DNA from: Emiliania huxleyi CCMP1516 | Taxonomy: Eukaryota > Haptophyta > Isochrysidales > Noelaerhabdaceae | Direction: 5' to 3' | DNA length: 64,000 nt | NCBI RefSeq assembly: GCF_000372725.1 | Contig: NW_005199402.1 | Span: 1-64,000, forward strand | Shown: piece after piece, positions 13,001-27,658 of the stretch | Layout: the number at the start of each line of letters is the position of its first letter | How positions within the stretch are numbered: the stretch's first letter is position 1 | Translations under genes and position numbers: made by a program | The notes under the pieces: generated by a model | The model's database searches: none | Seen by the model: the letters and a program-made list of their open reading frames with translations, nothing else | What the model was told of the DNA's origin: nothing

Positions 13001-16000
13001 GTCTGACGGGGTGCCATCGCCGTTGGCAGACGCGAGTAGCCGTCCTCTCTCGCCACCCCGGGAGCGTCACGGGCCGTGCAGAGCGGCCACGATCGAGCCT
13101 CCGACCGGCCGCGTGGTCCCGCCCACCGCACCTCGCGTACGTGCCTTGTCTCGCCGTCGCCGTTGGAGCAGCGCTGTCGCCGTTGGAGCAGCGCCATCGC
13201 CGTCTGACGGGGTGCCATCGCCGTTGGCAGACGCGAGTAGCCGTCCTCTCTCGCCACCCCGGGAGCGTCACGGGCCGTGCAGAGCGGCCGCGATCGAGCC
13301 TCCGACCGGCCGCGTGGTCCCGCCCACCGCACCTCGCGTACGTGCCTTGTCTCGCCGTCGCCGTTGGAGCAGCGCCATCGCCGTCGGATGGGGTGCCATC
13401 GCCGTTGGCAGACGCGAGTAGCCGTCCTCTCTCGCCACCCCGGGAGCGTCACGGGCCGTGCAGAGCGGCCGCGATCGAGCCTCCGACCGGCCGCGTGGTC
13501 CCGCCCACCGCACCTCGCGTACGTGCCTTGTCTCGCCGTCGCCGTTGGAGCAGCGCTGTCGCCGTTGGAGCAGCGCCATCGCCGTCTGACGGGGTGCCAT
13601 CGCCGTTGGCAGACGCGAGTAGCCGTCCTCTCTCGCCACCCCGGGAGCGTCACGGGCCGTGCAGAGCGGCCACGATCGAGCCTCCGACCGGCCGCGTGGT
13701 CCCGCCCACCGCACCTCGCGTACGTGCCTTGTCTCGCCGTCGCCGTTGGAGCAGCGCTGTCGCCGTTGGAGCAGCGCCATCGCCGTCTGACGGGGTGCCA
13801 TCGCCGTTGGCAGACGCGAGTAGCCGTCCTTTCTCGCCACCCCGGGAGCGTCACGGGCCGTGCAGAGCGGCCGCGATCCAGCCTCCGACCGGCCGCGTGG
13901 TCCCGCCCACCGCACCTCGCGTACGTGCCTTGTCTCGCCGTCGCCGTTGGAGCAGCGCTGTCGCCGTTGGAGCAGCGCCATCGCCGTCGGACGGGGTGCC
14001 ATCGCCGTTGGCAGACGCGAGTAGCCGTCCTCTCTCGCCACCCCGGGAGCGTCACGGGCCGTGCAGAGCGGCCGCGATCGAGCCTCCGACCGGCCGCGTG
14101 GTCCCGCCCACCGCACCTCGCGTACGTGCCTTGTCTCGCCGTCGCCGTTGGAGCAGCGCTGTCGCCGTTGGAGCAGCGCCATCGCCGTCGGACGGGGTGC
14201 CATCGCCGTTGGCAGACGCGAGTAGCCGTCCTCTCTCGCCATCCCCGGAGCGTCACGGGCCGTGCAGAGCGGCCACGATCGAGCCTCCGACCGGCCGCGT
14301 GGTCCCGCCCACCGCACCTCGCGTACGTGCCTTGTCTCGCCGTCGCCGTTGGAGCAGCGCCGTCGCCGTCGGACGGTGCGCCATCGCCGTTGGCAGACGC
14401 GAGTAGCCGTCCTCTCTCGCCACCCCGGGAGCGTCACGGGCCGTGCAGAGCGGCCACGATCGAGCCTCCGACCGGCCGCGTGGTCCCGCCCACCGCACCT
14501 CGCGTACGTGCCTTGTCTCGCCGTCGCCGTTGGAGCAGCGCCAACGCCGTTGGAGCAGCGCCAACGCCGTTGGACGGTGCGCCATCGCCGTTGGCAGACG
14601 CGAGTAGCCGTCCTCTCTCGCCACCCCGGGAGCGTCACGGGCCGTGCAGAGCGGCCACGATCGAGCCTCCGACCGGCCGCGTGGTCCCGCCCACCGCACC
14701 TCGCGTACGTGCCTTGTCTCGCCGTCGCCGTTGGAGCAGCGCCAACGCCGTTGGAGCAGCGCCAACGCCGTTGGACGGTGCGCCATCGCCGTTGGCAGAC
14801 GCGAGTAGCTGTCCTCTCTCGCCACCCCGGGAGCGTCACGGGCCGTGCAGAGCGGCCACGATCGAGCCTCCGACCGGCCGCGTGGTCCCGCCCACCGCAC
14901 CTCGCGTACGTGCCTTGTCTCGCCGTCGCCGTTGGATCAGCGCCAACGCCGTTGGACGGTGCGCCATCGCCGTTGGCAGACGCGAGTAGCCGTCCTCTCT
15001 CGCCACCCCGGGAGCGTCACGGGCCGTGCAGAGCGGCCGCGATCGAGCCTCCGACCGGCCACGTGGTCCCGCCCACCGCACCTCGCGTACGTGCCTTGTC
15101 TCGCCGTCGCCGTTGGAGCAGCGCCAACGCCGTTGGACGGTGCGCCATCGCCGTTGGCAGACGCGAGTAGCCGTCCTCTCTCGCCACCCCGGGAGCGTCA
15201 CGGGCCGTGCAGAGCGGCCTCGATCGAGCCTCCGACCGGCCGCGTGGTCCCGCCCACCGCACCTCGCGTACGTGCCTTGTCTCGCCGTCGCCGTTGGATC
15301 AGCGCCAACGCCGTTGGAGCAGCGCCATCGCCGTCGGACGGGGTGCCATCGCCGTTGGCAGACGCGAGTAGCCGTCCTCTCTCGCCACCCCGGGAGCATC
15401 ACGGGCCGTGCAGAGCGGCCACGACCGAGCCTCCGACCGGCCGCGTGGTCCCGCCCACCGCACCTCGCGTACGTGCCTTGTCTCGCCGTCGCCGTTGGAG
15501 CAGCGCCAACGCCGTTGGACGGTGCGCCATCGCCGTTGGCAGACGCGAGTAGCCGTCCTCTCTCGCCACCCCGGGAGCGTCACGGGCCGTGCAGAGCGGC
15601 CACGATCGAGCCTCCGACCGGCCGCGTGGTCCCGCCCACCGCACCTCGCGTACGTGCCTTGTCTCGCCGTCGCCGTTGGAGCAGCGCCAACGCCGTTGGA
15701 CGGTGCGCCATCGCCGTTGGCAGACGCGAGTAGCCGTCCTCTCTCGCCACCCCGGGAGCGTCTCGGGCCGTGCAGAGCGGCCACGATCGAGCCTCCGACC
15801 GGCCGCGTGGTCCCGCCCACCGCACCTCGCGTACGTGCCTTGTCTCGCCGTCGCCGTTGGAGCAGCGCCAACGCCGTTGGACGGTGCGCCATCGCCGTTG
15901 GCAGACGCGAGTAGCCGTCCTCTCTCGCCACCCCGGGAGCGTCACGGGCCGTGCAGAGCGGCCGCGATCGAGCCTCCGACCGGCCGCGTGGTCCCGCCCA

Positions 16001-19000
16001 CCGCACCTCGCGTACGTGCCTTGTCTCGCCGTCGCCGTTGGAGCAGCGCCAACGCCGTTGGACGGTGCGCCATCGCCGTTGGCAGACGCGAGTAGCCGTC
16101 CTCTCTCGCCACCCCGGGAGCGTCACGGGCCGTGCAGAGCGGCCACGATCGAGCCTCCGACCGGCCGCGTGGTCCCGCCCACCGCACCTCGCGTACGTGC
16201 CTTGTCTCGCCGTCGCCGTTGGAGCAGCGCCAACGCCGTTGGACGGTGCGCCATCGCCGTTGGCAGACGCGAGTAGCCGTCCTCTCTCGCCACCCCGGGA
16301 GCGTCACGGGCCGTGCAGAGCGGCCACGATCGAGCCTCTGACCGGCCGCGTGGTCCCGCCCACCGCACCTCGCGTACGTGCCTTGTCTCGCCGTCGCCGT
16401 TGGATCAGCGCCAACGCCGTTGGAGCAGCGCCAACGCCGTTGGACGGTGCGCCATCGCCGTTGGCAGACGCGAGTAGCCGTCCTCTCTCGCCACCCCGGG
16501 AGCGTCACGGGCCGTGCAGAGCGGCCACGATCGAGCCTCCGACCGGCCGCGTGGTCCCGCCCACCGCACCTCGCGTACGTGCCTTGTCTCGCCGTCGCCG
16601 TTGGAGCAGCGCCAACGCCGTTGGACGGTGCGCCATCGCCGTTGGCAGACGCGAGTAGCCGTCCTCTCTCGCCACCCCGGGAGCGTCACGGGCCGTGCAG
16701 AGCGGCCACGATCGAGCCTCCGACCGGCCGCGTGGTCCCGCCCACCGCACCTCGCGTACGTGCCTTGTCTCGCCGTCGCCGTTGGATCAGCGCCAACGCC
16801 GTTGGACGGTGCGCCATCGCCGTTGGCAGACGCGAGTAGCCGTCCTCTCTCGCCACCCCGGGAGCGTCACGGGCCGTGCAGAGCGGCCGCGATCGAGCCT
16901 CCGACCGGCCGCGTGGTCCCGCCCACCGCACCTCGCGTACGTGCCTTGTCTCGCGGTCGCCGTTGGAGCAGCGCCAACGCCGTTGGAGCAGCGCCAACGC
17001 CGTTGGACGGTGCGCCATCGCCGTTGGCAGACGCGAGTAGCCGTCCTCTCTCGCCACCCCGGGAGCGTCACGGGCCGTGCAGAGCGGCCGCGATCGAGCC
17101 TCCGACCGGCCGCGTGGTCCCGCCCACCGCACCTCGCGTACGTGCCTTGTCTCGCCGTCGCCGTTGGAGCAGCGCCAACGCCGTTGGAGCAGCGCCAACG
17201 CCGTTGGACGGTGCGCCATCGCCGTTGGCAGACGCGAGTAGCCGTCCTCTCTCGCCACCCCGGGAGCGTCACGGGCCGTGCAGAGCGGCCACGATCGAGC
17301 CTCCGACCGGCCGCGTGGTCCCGCCCACCGCACCTCGCGTACGTGCCTTGTCTCGCCGTCGCCGTTGGAGCAGCGCCATCGCCGTCGGACGGTGCGCCAT
17401 CGCCGTTGGCAGACGCGAGTAGCCGTCCTCTCTCGCCACCCCGGGAGCGTCACGGGCCGTGCAGAGCGGCCACGATCCAGCCTCCGACCGGCCGCGTGGT
17501 CCCGCCCACCGCACCTCGCGTACGTGCCTTGTCTCGCCGTCGCCGTTGGAGCAGCGCTGTCGCCGTTAGAGCAGCGACATCGCCGTCGGACGGTGCGCCA
17601 TCGCCGTTGGCAGACGCGAGTAGCCGTCCTCTCTCGCCACCCCGGGAGCGTCACGGGCCGTGCAGAGCGGCCACGATCGAGCCTCCGACCGGCCGCGTGG
17701 TCCCGCCCACCGCACCTCGCGTACGTGCCTTGTCTCGCCGTCGCCGTTGGAGCAGCGCCAACGCCGTTGGAGCAGCGCCATCGCCGTCGGACGGGGTGCC
17801 ATCGCCGTTGGCAGACGCGAGTAGCCGTCCTCTCTCGCCACCCCGGGAGCATCACGGGCCGTGCAGAGCGGCCGCGATCGAGCCTCCGACCGGCCGCGTG
17901 GTCCCGCCCACCGCACCTCGCGTACGTGCCTTGTCTCGCCGTCGCCGTTGGAGCAGCGCCATCGCCGTCGGATGGGGTGCCATCGCCGTTGGCAGACGCG
18001 AGTAGCCGTCCTCTCTCGCCACCCCGGGAGCGTCACGGGCCGTGCAGAGCGGCCGCGATCGAGCCTCCGACCGGCCGCGTGGTCCCGCCCACCGCACCTC
18101 GCGTACGTGCCTTGTCTCGCCGTCGCCGTTGGAGCAACGCCAACGCCGTTGGAGCAGCGCCAACGCCGTTGGACGGTGCGCCATCGCCGTTGGCAGACGC
18201 GAGTAGCGGTCCTCTCTCGCCACCCCGGGAGCGTCACGGGCCGTGCAGAGCGGCCACGACCGAGCCTCCGACCGGCCGCGTGGTCCCGCCCACCGCACCT
18301 CGCGTACGTGCCTTGTCTCGCCGTCGCCGTTGGAGCAGCGCCATCGCCGTCGGATGGGGTGCCATCGCCGTTGGCAGACGCGAGTAGCCGTCCTCTCTCG
18401 CCACCCCGGGAGCGTCACGGGCCGTGCAGAGCGGCCACGATCGAGCCTCCGACCGGCCGCGTGGTCCCGCCCACCGCACCTCGCGTACGTGCCTTGTCTC
18501 GCCGTCGCCGTTGGATCAGCGCCAACGCCGTTGGACGGTGCGCCATCGCCGTTGGCAGACGCGAGTAGCCGTCCTCTCTCGCCACCCCGGGAGCGTCACG
18601 GGCCGTGCAGAGCGACCTCGATCGAGCCTCCGACCGGCCGCGTGGTCCCGCCCACCGCACCTCGCGTACGTGCCTTGTCTCGCCGTCGCCGTTGGAGCAG
18701 CGCCAACGCCGTTGGACGGTGCGCCATCGCCGTTGGCAGACGCGAGTAGCCGTCCTCTCTCGCCACCCCGGGAGCGTCACGGGCCGTGCAGAGCGGCCAC
18801 GATCGAGCCTCCGACCGGCCGCGTGGTCCCGCCCACCGCACCTCGCGTACGTGCCTTGTCTCGCCGTCGCCGTTGGAGCAGCGCCAACGCCGTTGGAGCA
18901 GCGCCATCGCCGTCGGACGGGGTGCCATCGCCGTTGGCAGACGCGAGTAGCCGTCCTCTCTCGCCACCCCGGGAGCATCACGGGCCGTGCAGAGCGGCCA

Positions 19001-21697
19001 CGACCGAGCCTCCGACCGGCCGCGTGGTCCCGCCCACCGCACCTCGCGTACGTGCCTTGTCTCGCCGTCGCCGTTGGATCAGCGCCAACGCCGTTGGACG
19101 GTGCGCCATCGCCGTTGGCAGACGCGAGTAGCCGTCCTCTCTCGCCACCCCGGGAGCTTCACGGGCCGTGCAGAGCGGCCACGATCGAGCCTCCGACCGG
19201 CCGCGTGGTCCCGCCCACCGCACCTCGCGTACGTGCCTTGTCTCGCCGTCGCCGTTGGAGCAGCGCTGTCGCCGTTGGAGCAGCGCCATCGCCGTTGGAC
19301 GGTGCGCCATCGCCGTTGGCAGACGCGAGTAGCCGTCCTCTCTCGCCACCCCGGGAGCGTCACGGGCCGTGCAGAGCGGCCTCGATCGAGCCTCCGACCG
19401 GCCGCGTGGTCCCGCCCACCGCACCTCGCGTACGTGCCTTGTCTAGCCGTCGCCGTTGGAGCAGCGCCAACGCCGTTGGACGGTGCGCCATCGCCGTCTG
19501 ACGGGGTGCCATCGCCGTTGGCAGACGCGAGTAGCCGTCCTCTCTCGCCACCCCGGGAGCGTCACGGGCCGTGCAGAGCGGCCGCGATCGAGCCTCCGAC
19601 CGGCCGCGTGGTCCCGCCCACCGCACCTCGCGTACGTGCCTTGTCTCGCCGTCGCCGTTGGATCAGCGCCAACGCCGTTGGACGGTGCGCCATCGCCGTT
19701 GGCAGACGCGAGTAGCCGTCCTCTCTCGCCACCCCGGGAGCGTCACGGGCCGTGCAGAGCGGCCACGATCGAGCCTCCGACCGGCCGCGTGGTCCCGCCC
19801 ACCGCACCTCGCGTACGTGCCTTGTCTCGCCGTCGCCGTTGGTGCCGTCGCCGTTGGAGCAGTGCCATCGCCGTCGGACGGTGCGCCATCGCCGTTGGCA
19901 GACGCGAGTAGCCGTCCTCTCTCGCCACCCCGGGAGCGTCACGGGCCGTGCAGAGCGGCCGCGATCGAGCCTCCGACCGGCCGCGTGGTCCCGCCCACCG
20001 CACCTCGCGTACGTGCCTTGTCTCGCCGTCGCCGTTGGAGCAGCGCTGTCGCCGTTGGAGCAGCGCCATCGCCGTCGGACGGGGTGCCATCGCCGTTGGC
20101 AGACGCGAGTAGCCGTCCTCTCTCGCCACCCCGGGAGCGTCACGGGCCGTGCAGAGCGGCCGCGATCGAGCCTCCGACCGGCCGCGTGGTCCCGCCCACC
20201 GCACCTCGCGTACGTGCCTTGTCTCGCCGTCGCCGTTGGAGCAGCGCTGTCGCCGTTGGAGCAGCGCCATCGCCGTCGGACGGGGTGCCATCGCCGTTGG
20301 CAGACGCGAGTAGCCGTCCTCTCTCGCCATCCCCGGAGCGTCACGGGCCGTGCAGAGCGGCCACGATCGAGCCTCCGACCGGCCGCGTGGTCCCGCCCAC
20401 CGCACCTCGCGTACGTGCCTTGTCTCGCCGTCGCCGTTGGAGCAGCGCCGTCGCCGTCGGACGGTGCGCCATCGCCGTTGGCAGACGCGAGTAGCCGTCC
20501 TCTCTCGCCACCCCGGGAGCGTCACGGGCCGTGCAGAGCGGCCGCGATCCAGCCTCCGACCGGCCGCGTGGTCCCGCCCACCGCACCTCGCGTACGTGCC
20601 TTGTCTCGCCGTCGCCGTTGGAGCAGCGCTGTTGCCGTTAGAGCAGCGACATCGCCGTCGGACGGTGCGCCATCGCCGTTGGCAGACGCGAGTAGCCGTC
20701 CTCTCTCGCCACCCCGGGAGCATCACGGGCCGTGCAGAGCGGCCACGATCGAGCCTCCGACCGGCCGCGTGGTCCCGCCCACCGCACCTCGCGTACGTGC
20801 CTTGTCTCGCCGTCGCCGTTGGAGCAGCGCCATCGCCGTCGGACGGGGTGCCATCGCCGTTGGCAGACGCGAGTAGCCGTCCTTTCTCGCCACCCCGGGA
20901 GCGTCACGGGCCGTGCAGAGCGGCCACGATCGAGCCTCCGACCGGCCGCGTGGTCCCGCCCACCGCACCTCGCGTACGTGCCTTGTCTCGCCGTCGCCGT
21001 TGGAGCAGCGCCATCGCCGTCGGACGGTGCGCCATCGCCGTTGGCAGACGCGAGTAGCCGTCCTCTCTCGCCACCCCGGGAGCGTCACGGGCCGTGCAGA
21101 GCGGCCGCGATCGAGCCTCCGACCGGCCGCGTGGTCCCGCCCACCGCACCTCGCGTACGTGCCTTGTCTCGCCGTCGCCGTTGGAGCAGCGCTGTCGCCG
21201 TTAGAGCAGCGACATCGCCGTCGGACGGTGCGCCATCGCCGTTGGCAGACGCGAGTAGCCGTCCTCTCTCGCCACCCCGGGAGCGTCACGGGCCGTGCAG
21301 AGCGGCCGCGATCGAGCCTCCGACCGGCCGCGTGGTCCCGCCCACCGCACCTCGCGTACGTGCCTTGTCTCGCCGTCGCCGTTGGAGCAGCGCCATCGCC
21401 GTCGGACGGTGCGCCATCGCCGTTGGCAGACGCGAGTAGCCGTCCTCTCTCGCCACCCCGGGAGCGTCACGGGCCGTGCAGAGCGGCCGCGATCCAGCCT
21501 CCGACCGGCCGCGTGGTCCCGCCCACCGCACCTCGCGTACGTGCCTTGTCTCGCCGTCGCCGTTGGCGCCGTCGCCGTTGGAGCAGCGCCATCGCCGTCG
21601 GACGGGGTGCCATCGCCGTTGGCAGACGCGAGTAGCCGTCCTTTCTCGCCACCCCGGGAGCGTCACGGGTCGTGCAGAGCGGCCACGATCGAGCCTC

Positions 21698-21777
21698 GTG
21701 TAGGCTCCCTGTTACACTTCTGGCCGACGATCTTCGAGACCTCGAGCGAGTGCCGGCGACCCAATCAAAGGTCCATA
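21698..21777. other. non-satellite island inside the array, copy 2
   Basis: Second copy of the ~80-bp island, in the same unit context as the one 11,754 bp upstream. The neighbouring units match for more than 1 kb around it, so the island was copied with a large block and not inserted twice. Confidence 0.9.
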
Positions 21778-24700
21778 CGTTGGAGCAGCGCCATCGCCGT
21801 TGGACGGTGCGCCATCGCCGTTGGCAGACGCGAGTAGCCGTCCTCTCTCGCCACCCCGGGAGCGTCACGGGCCGTGCAGAGCGGCCACGATCGAGCCTCC
21901 GACCGGCCGCGTGGTCCCGCCCACCGCACCTCGCGTACGTGCCTTGTCTCGCCGTCGCCGTTGGAACAGCGCCATCGCCGTCGGACGGGGTGCCATCGCC
22001 GTTGGCAGACGCGAGTAGCCGTCCTCTCTCGCCACCCCGGGAGCGTCACGGGCCGTGCAGAGCGGCCACGACCGAGCCTCCGACCGGCCGCGTGGTCCCG
22101 CCCACCGCACCTCGCGTACGTGCCTTGTCTCGCCGTCGCCGTTGGATCAGCGCCAACGCCGTTGGACGGTGCGCCATCGCCGTTGGCAGACGCGAGTAGC
22201 CGTCCTCTCTCGCCACCCCGGGAGCGTCACGGGCCGTGCAGAGCGGCCGCGATCGAGCCTCCGACCGGCCGCGTGGTCCCGCCCACCGCACCTCGCGTAC
22301 GTGCCTTGTCTCGCCGTCGCCGTTGGAGCAGCGCCAACGCCGTTGGACGGTGCGCCATCGCCGTTGGCAGACGCGAGTAGCCGTCCTCTCTCGCCACCCC
22401 GGGAGCGTCACGGGCCGTGCAGAGCGGCCGCGATCGAGCCTCCGACCGGCCGCGTGGTCCCGCCCACCGCACCTCGCGTACGTGCCTTGTCTCGCCGTCG
22501 CCGTTGGAGCAGCGCTGTCGCCGTTGGATCAGCGCCATCGCCGTTGGACGGTGCGCCATCGCCGTTGGCAGACGCGAGTAGCCGTCCTCTCTCGCCACCC
22601 TGGGAGCGTCACGGGCCGTGCAGAGCGGCCGCGATCGAGCCTCCGACCGGCCGCGTGGTCCCGCCCACCGCACCTCGCGTACGTGCCTTGTCTCGCCGTC
22701 GCCGTTGGAGCAGCGCCAACGCCGTTGGACGGTGCGCCATCGCCGTTGGCAGACGCGAGTAGCCGTCCTCTCTCGCCACCCCGGGAGCGTCACGGGCCGT
22801 GCAGAGCGGCCACGATCGAGCCTCCGACCGGCCGCGTGGTCCCGCCCACCGCACCTCGCGTACGTGCCTTGTCTCGCCGTCGCCGTTGGAGCAGCGCTGT
22901 CGCCGTTGGATCAGCGCCATCGCCGTTGGACGGTGCGCCATCGCCGTTGGCAGACGCGAGTAGCCGTCCTCTCTCGCCACCCCGGGAGCGTCACGGGCCG
23001 TGCAGAGCGGCCGCGATCGAGCCTCCGACCGGCCACGTGGTCCCGCCCACCGCACCTCGCGTACGTGCCTTGTCTCGCCGTCGCCGTTGGAGCAGCGCCA
23101 ACGCCGTTGGACGGTGCGCCATCGCCGTTGGCAGACGCGAGTAGCCGTCCTCTCTCGCCACCCCGGGAGCGTCACGGGCCGTGCAGAGCGGCCTCGATCG
23201 AGCCTCCGACCGGCCGCGTGGTCCCGCCCACCGCACCTCGCGTACGTGCCTTGTCTCGCCGTCGCCGTTGGAGCAGCGCCATCGCCGTCGGACGGTGCGC
23301 CATCGCCGTTGGCAGACGCGAGTAGCCGTCCTCTCTCGCCACCCCGGGAGCGTCACGGGCCGTGCAGAGCGGCCTCGATCGAGCCTCCGACCGGCCGCGT
23401 GGTCCCGCCCACCGCACCTCGCGTACGTGCCTTGTCTCGCCGTCGCCGTTGGAGCAGCGCTGTCGCCGTTGGATCAGCGCCATCGCCGTCGGACGGGGTG
23501 CCATCGCCGTTGGCAGACGCGAGTAGCCGTCCTCTCTCGCCACCCCGGGAGCTTCACGGGCCGTGCAGAGCGGCCACGATCGAGCCTCCGACCGGCCGCG
23601 TGGTCCCGCCCACCGCACCTCGCGTACGTGCCTTGTCTCGCCGTCGCCGTTGGAGCAGCGCTGTCGCCGTTGGAGCAGCGCCATCGCCGTTGGACGGTGC
23701 GCCATCGCCGTTGGCAGACGCGAGTAGCCGTCCTCTCTCGCCCCCCCGGGAGCGTCACGGGCCGTGCAGAGCGGCCTCGATCGAGCCTCCGACCGGCCGC
23801 GTGGTCCCGCCCACCGCACCTCGCGTACGTGCCTTGTCTAGCCGTCGCCGTTGGAGCAGCGCCAACGCCGTTGGACGGTGCGCCATCGCCGTTGGCAGAC
23901 GCGAGTAGCCGTCCTCTCTCGCCACCCCGGGAGCGTCACGGGCCGTGCAGAGCGGCCACGATCGAGCCTCCGACCGGCCGCGTGGTCCCGCCCACCGCAC
24001 CTCGCGTACGTGCCTTGTCTAGCCGTCGCCGTTGGATCCGCGCCAACGCCGTTGGACGGTGCGCCATCGCCGTTGGCAGACGCGAGTAGCCGTCCTCTCT
24101 CGCCACCCCGGGAGCGTCACGGGCCGTGCAGAGCGGCCTCGATCGAGCCTCCGACCGGCCGCGTGGTCCCGCCCACCGCACCTCGCGTACGTGCCTTGTC
24201 TCGCCGTCGCCGTTGGATCAGCGCCAACGCCGTCGGACGGGGTGCCATCGCCGTTGGCAGACGCGAGTAGCCGTCCTCTCTCGCCACCCCGGGAGCGTCA
24301 CGGGCCGTGCAGAGCGGCCTCGACCGAGCCTCCGACCGGCCGCGTGGTCCCGCCCACCGCACCTCGCGTACGTGCCTTGTCTCGCCGTCGCCGTTGGAGC
24401 AGCGCCATCGCCGTCGGACGGTGCGCCATCGCCGTTGGCAGACGCGAGTAGCCGTCCTCTCTCGCCACCCCGGGAGCGTCACGGGCCGTGCAGAGCGGCC
24501 TCGATCGAGCCTCCGACCGGCCGCGTGGTCCCGCCCACCGCACCTCGCGTACGTGCCTTGTCTCGCCGTCGCCGTTGGAGCAGCGCTGTCGCCGTTGGAT
24601 CAGCGCCATCGCCGTCGGACGGGGTGCCATCGCCGTTGGCAGACGCGAGTAGCCGTCCTCTCTCGCCACCCCGGGAGCGTCACGGGCCGTGCAGAGCGGC

Positions 24701-25444
24701 CACGATCGAGCCTCCGACCGGCCGCGTGGTCCCGCCCACCGCACCTCGCGTACGTGCCTTGTCTCGCCGTCGCCGTTGGAGCAGCGCTGTCGCCGTTGGA
24801 GCAGCGCCATCGCCGTTGGACGGTGCGCCATCGCCGTTGGCAGACGCGAGTAGCCGTCCTCTCTCGCCACCCCGGGAGCGTCACGGGCCGTGCAGAGCGG
24901 CCTCGATCGAGCCTCTGACCGGCCGCGTGGTCCCGCCCACCGCACCTCGCGTACGTGCCTTGTCTAGCCGTCGCCGTTGGAGCAGCGCCAACGCCGTTGG
25001 ACGGTGCGCCATCGCCGTCTGACGGGGTGCCATCGCCGTTGGCAGACGCGAGTAGCCGTCCTCTCTCGCCACCCCGGGAGCGTCACGGGCCGTGCAGAGC
25101 GGCCGCGAGCGAGCCTCCGACCGGCCGCGTGGTCCCGCCCACCGCACCTCGCGTACGTGCCTTGTCTCGCCGTCGCCGTTGGATCAGCGCCAACGCCGTT
25201 GGACGGTGCGCCATCGCCGTTGGCAGACGCGAGTAGCCGTCCTCTCTCGCCACCCCGGGAGCGTCACGGGCCGTGCAGAGCGGCCACGATCGAGCCTCCG
25301 ACCGGCCGCGTGGTCCCGCCCACCGCACCTCGCGTACGTGCCTTGTCTCGCCGTCGCCGTTGGAGCAGCGCCGTCGCCGTTGGACGGTGCGCCATCGCCG
25401 TTGGCAGACGCGAGTAGCTGTCCTCTCTCGCCACCCCGGGAGCG

Positions 25445-27658
25445 TCACGGGCCGTGCAGAGCGGCCGCGATCGAGCCTCCGACCGGCCGCGTGGTCCCGC
25501 CACCGCACCTCGCGTACGTGCCTTGTCTCGCCGTCGCCGTTGGAGCAGCGCTGTCGCCGTTGGAGCAGCGCCATTGCCGTCGGACGGGGTGCCATCGCCG
25601 TTGGCAGACGCGAGTAGCCGTCCTTTCTCGCCACCCCGGGAGCGTCACGGGCCGTGCAGAGCGGCCGCGATCGAGCCTCCGACCGGCCGCGTGGTCCCGC
25701 CCACCGCACCTCGCGTACGTGCCTTGTCTCGCCGTCGCCGTTGGAGCAGCGCCGTCGCCGTCGGACGGGGTGCCATCGCCGTTGGCAGACGCGAGTAGCC
25801 GTCCTCTCTCGCCACCCCGGGAGCGTCACGGGCCGTGCAGAGCGGCCACGATCGAGCCTCCGACCGGCCGCGTGGTCCCGCCCACCGCACCTCGCGTACG
25901 TGCCTTGTCTCGCCGTCGCCGTTGGAGCAGCGCCGTCGCCGTCGGACGGGGTGCCATCGCCGTTGGCAGACGCGAGTAGCCGTCCTCTCTCGCCACCCCG
26001 GGAGGGTCACGGGCCGTGCAGAGCGGCCGCGATCGAGCCTCCGACCGGCCGCGTGGTCCCGCCCACCGCACCTCGCGTACGTGCCTTGTCTCGCCGTCGC
26101 CGTTGGAGCAGCGCCATCGCCGTCGGATTGGGTGCCATCGCCGTTGGCAGACGCGAGTAGCCGTCCTCTCTCGCCACCCCGGGAGCGTCACGGGCCGTGC
26201 GGAGCGGCCACGATCGAGCCTCCGACCGGCCGCGTGGTCCCGCCCACCGCACCTCGCGTACGTGCCTTGTCTCGCCGTCGCCGTTGGAGCAACGCCAACG
26301 CCGTTGGACGGTGCGCCATCGCCGTTGGCAGACGCGAGTAGCCGTCCTCTCTCGCCACCCCGGGAGCTTCACGGGCCGTGCAGAGCGGCCACGATCGAGC
26401 CTCCGACCGGCCGCGTGGTCCCGCCCACCGCACCTCGCGTACGTGCCTTGTCTCGCCGTCGCCGTTGGAGCAGCGCCGTCGCCGTTGGACGGTGCGCCAT
26501 CGCCGTTGGCAGACGCGAGTAGCTGTCCTCTCTCGCCACCCCGGGAGCGTCACGGGCCGTGCAGAGCGGCCGCGAGCGAGCCTCCGACCGGCCGCGTGGT
26601 CCCGCCCACCGCACCTCGCGTACGTGCCTTGTCTCGCCGTCGCCGTTGGATCAGCGCCAACGCCGTTGGACGGTGCGCCATCGCCGTTGGCAGACGCGAG
26701 TAGCCGTCCTCTCTCGCCACCCCGGGAGCGTCACGGGCCGTGCAGAGCGGCCGCGATCGAGCCTCCGACCGGCCGCGTGGTCCCGCCACCGCACCTCGCG
26801 TACGTGCCTTGTCTCGCCGTCGCCGTTGGAGCAGCGCTGTCGCCGTTGGAGCAGCGCCATTGCCGTCGGACGGGGTGCCATCGCCGTTGGCAGACGCGAG
26901 TAGCCGTCCTTTCTCGCCACCCCGGGAGCGTCACGGGCCGTGCAGAGCGGCCGCGATCGAGCCTCCGACCGGCCGCGTGGTCCCGCCCACCGCACCTCGC
27001 GTACGTGCCTTGTCTCGCCGTCGCCGTTGGAGCAGCGCCGTCGCCGTCGGACGGGGTGCCATCGCCGTTGGCAGACGCGAGTAGCCGTCCTCTCTCGCCA
27101 CCCCGGGAGCGTCACGGGCCGTGCAGAGCGGCCACGATCGAGCCTCCGACCGGCCGCGTGGTCCCGCCCACCGCACCTCGCGTACGTGCCTTGTCTCGCC
27201 GTCGCCGTTGGAGCAGCGCCGTCGCCGTCGGACGGGGTGCCATCGCCGTTGGCAGACGCGAGTAGCCGTCCTCTCTCGCCACCCCGGGAGGGTCACGGGC
27301 CGTGCAGAGCGGCCGCGATCGAGCCTCCGACCGGCCGCGTGGTCCCGCCCACCGCACCTCGCGTACGTGCCTTGTCTCGCCGTCGCCGTTGGAGCAGCGC
27401 CATCGCCGTCGGATTGGGTGCCATCGCCGTTGGCAGACGCGAGTAGCCGTCCTCTCTCGCCACCCCGGGAGCGTCACGGGCCGTGCGGAGCGGCCACGAT
27501 CGAGCCTCCGACCGGCCGCGTGGTCCCGCCCACCGCACCTCGCGTACGTGCCTTGTCTCGCCGTCGCCGTTGGAGCAACGCCAACGCCGTTGGACGGTGC
27601 GCCATCGCCGTTGGCAGACGCGAGTAGCCGTCCTCTCTCGCCACCCCGGGAGCGTCAC
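25445..27658. repeat. 1,286-bp tandem block duplication within the satellite
   Basis: Seven satellite units (about 25445-26372) recur with the same rare variants 1,286 bp further on (about 26731-27658). Shared markers are a unit missing one C (CCCGCCACCGCACC), a GGGAGGGTCACGGG variant, a GTCGGATTGGGTGCC variant and a CGTGCGGAGCGG variant, in the same order. This marks a recent unequal exchange involving several units at once. Confidence 0.85.
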
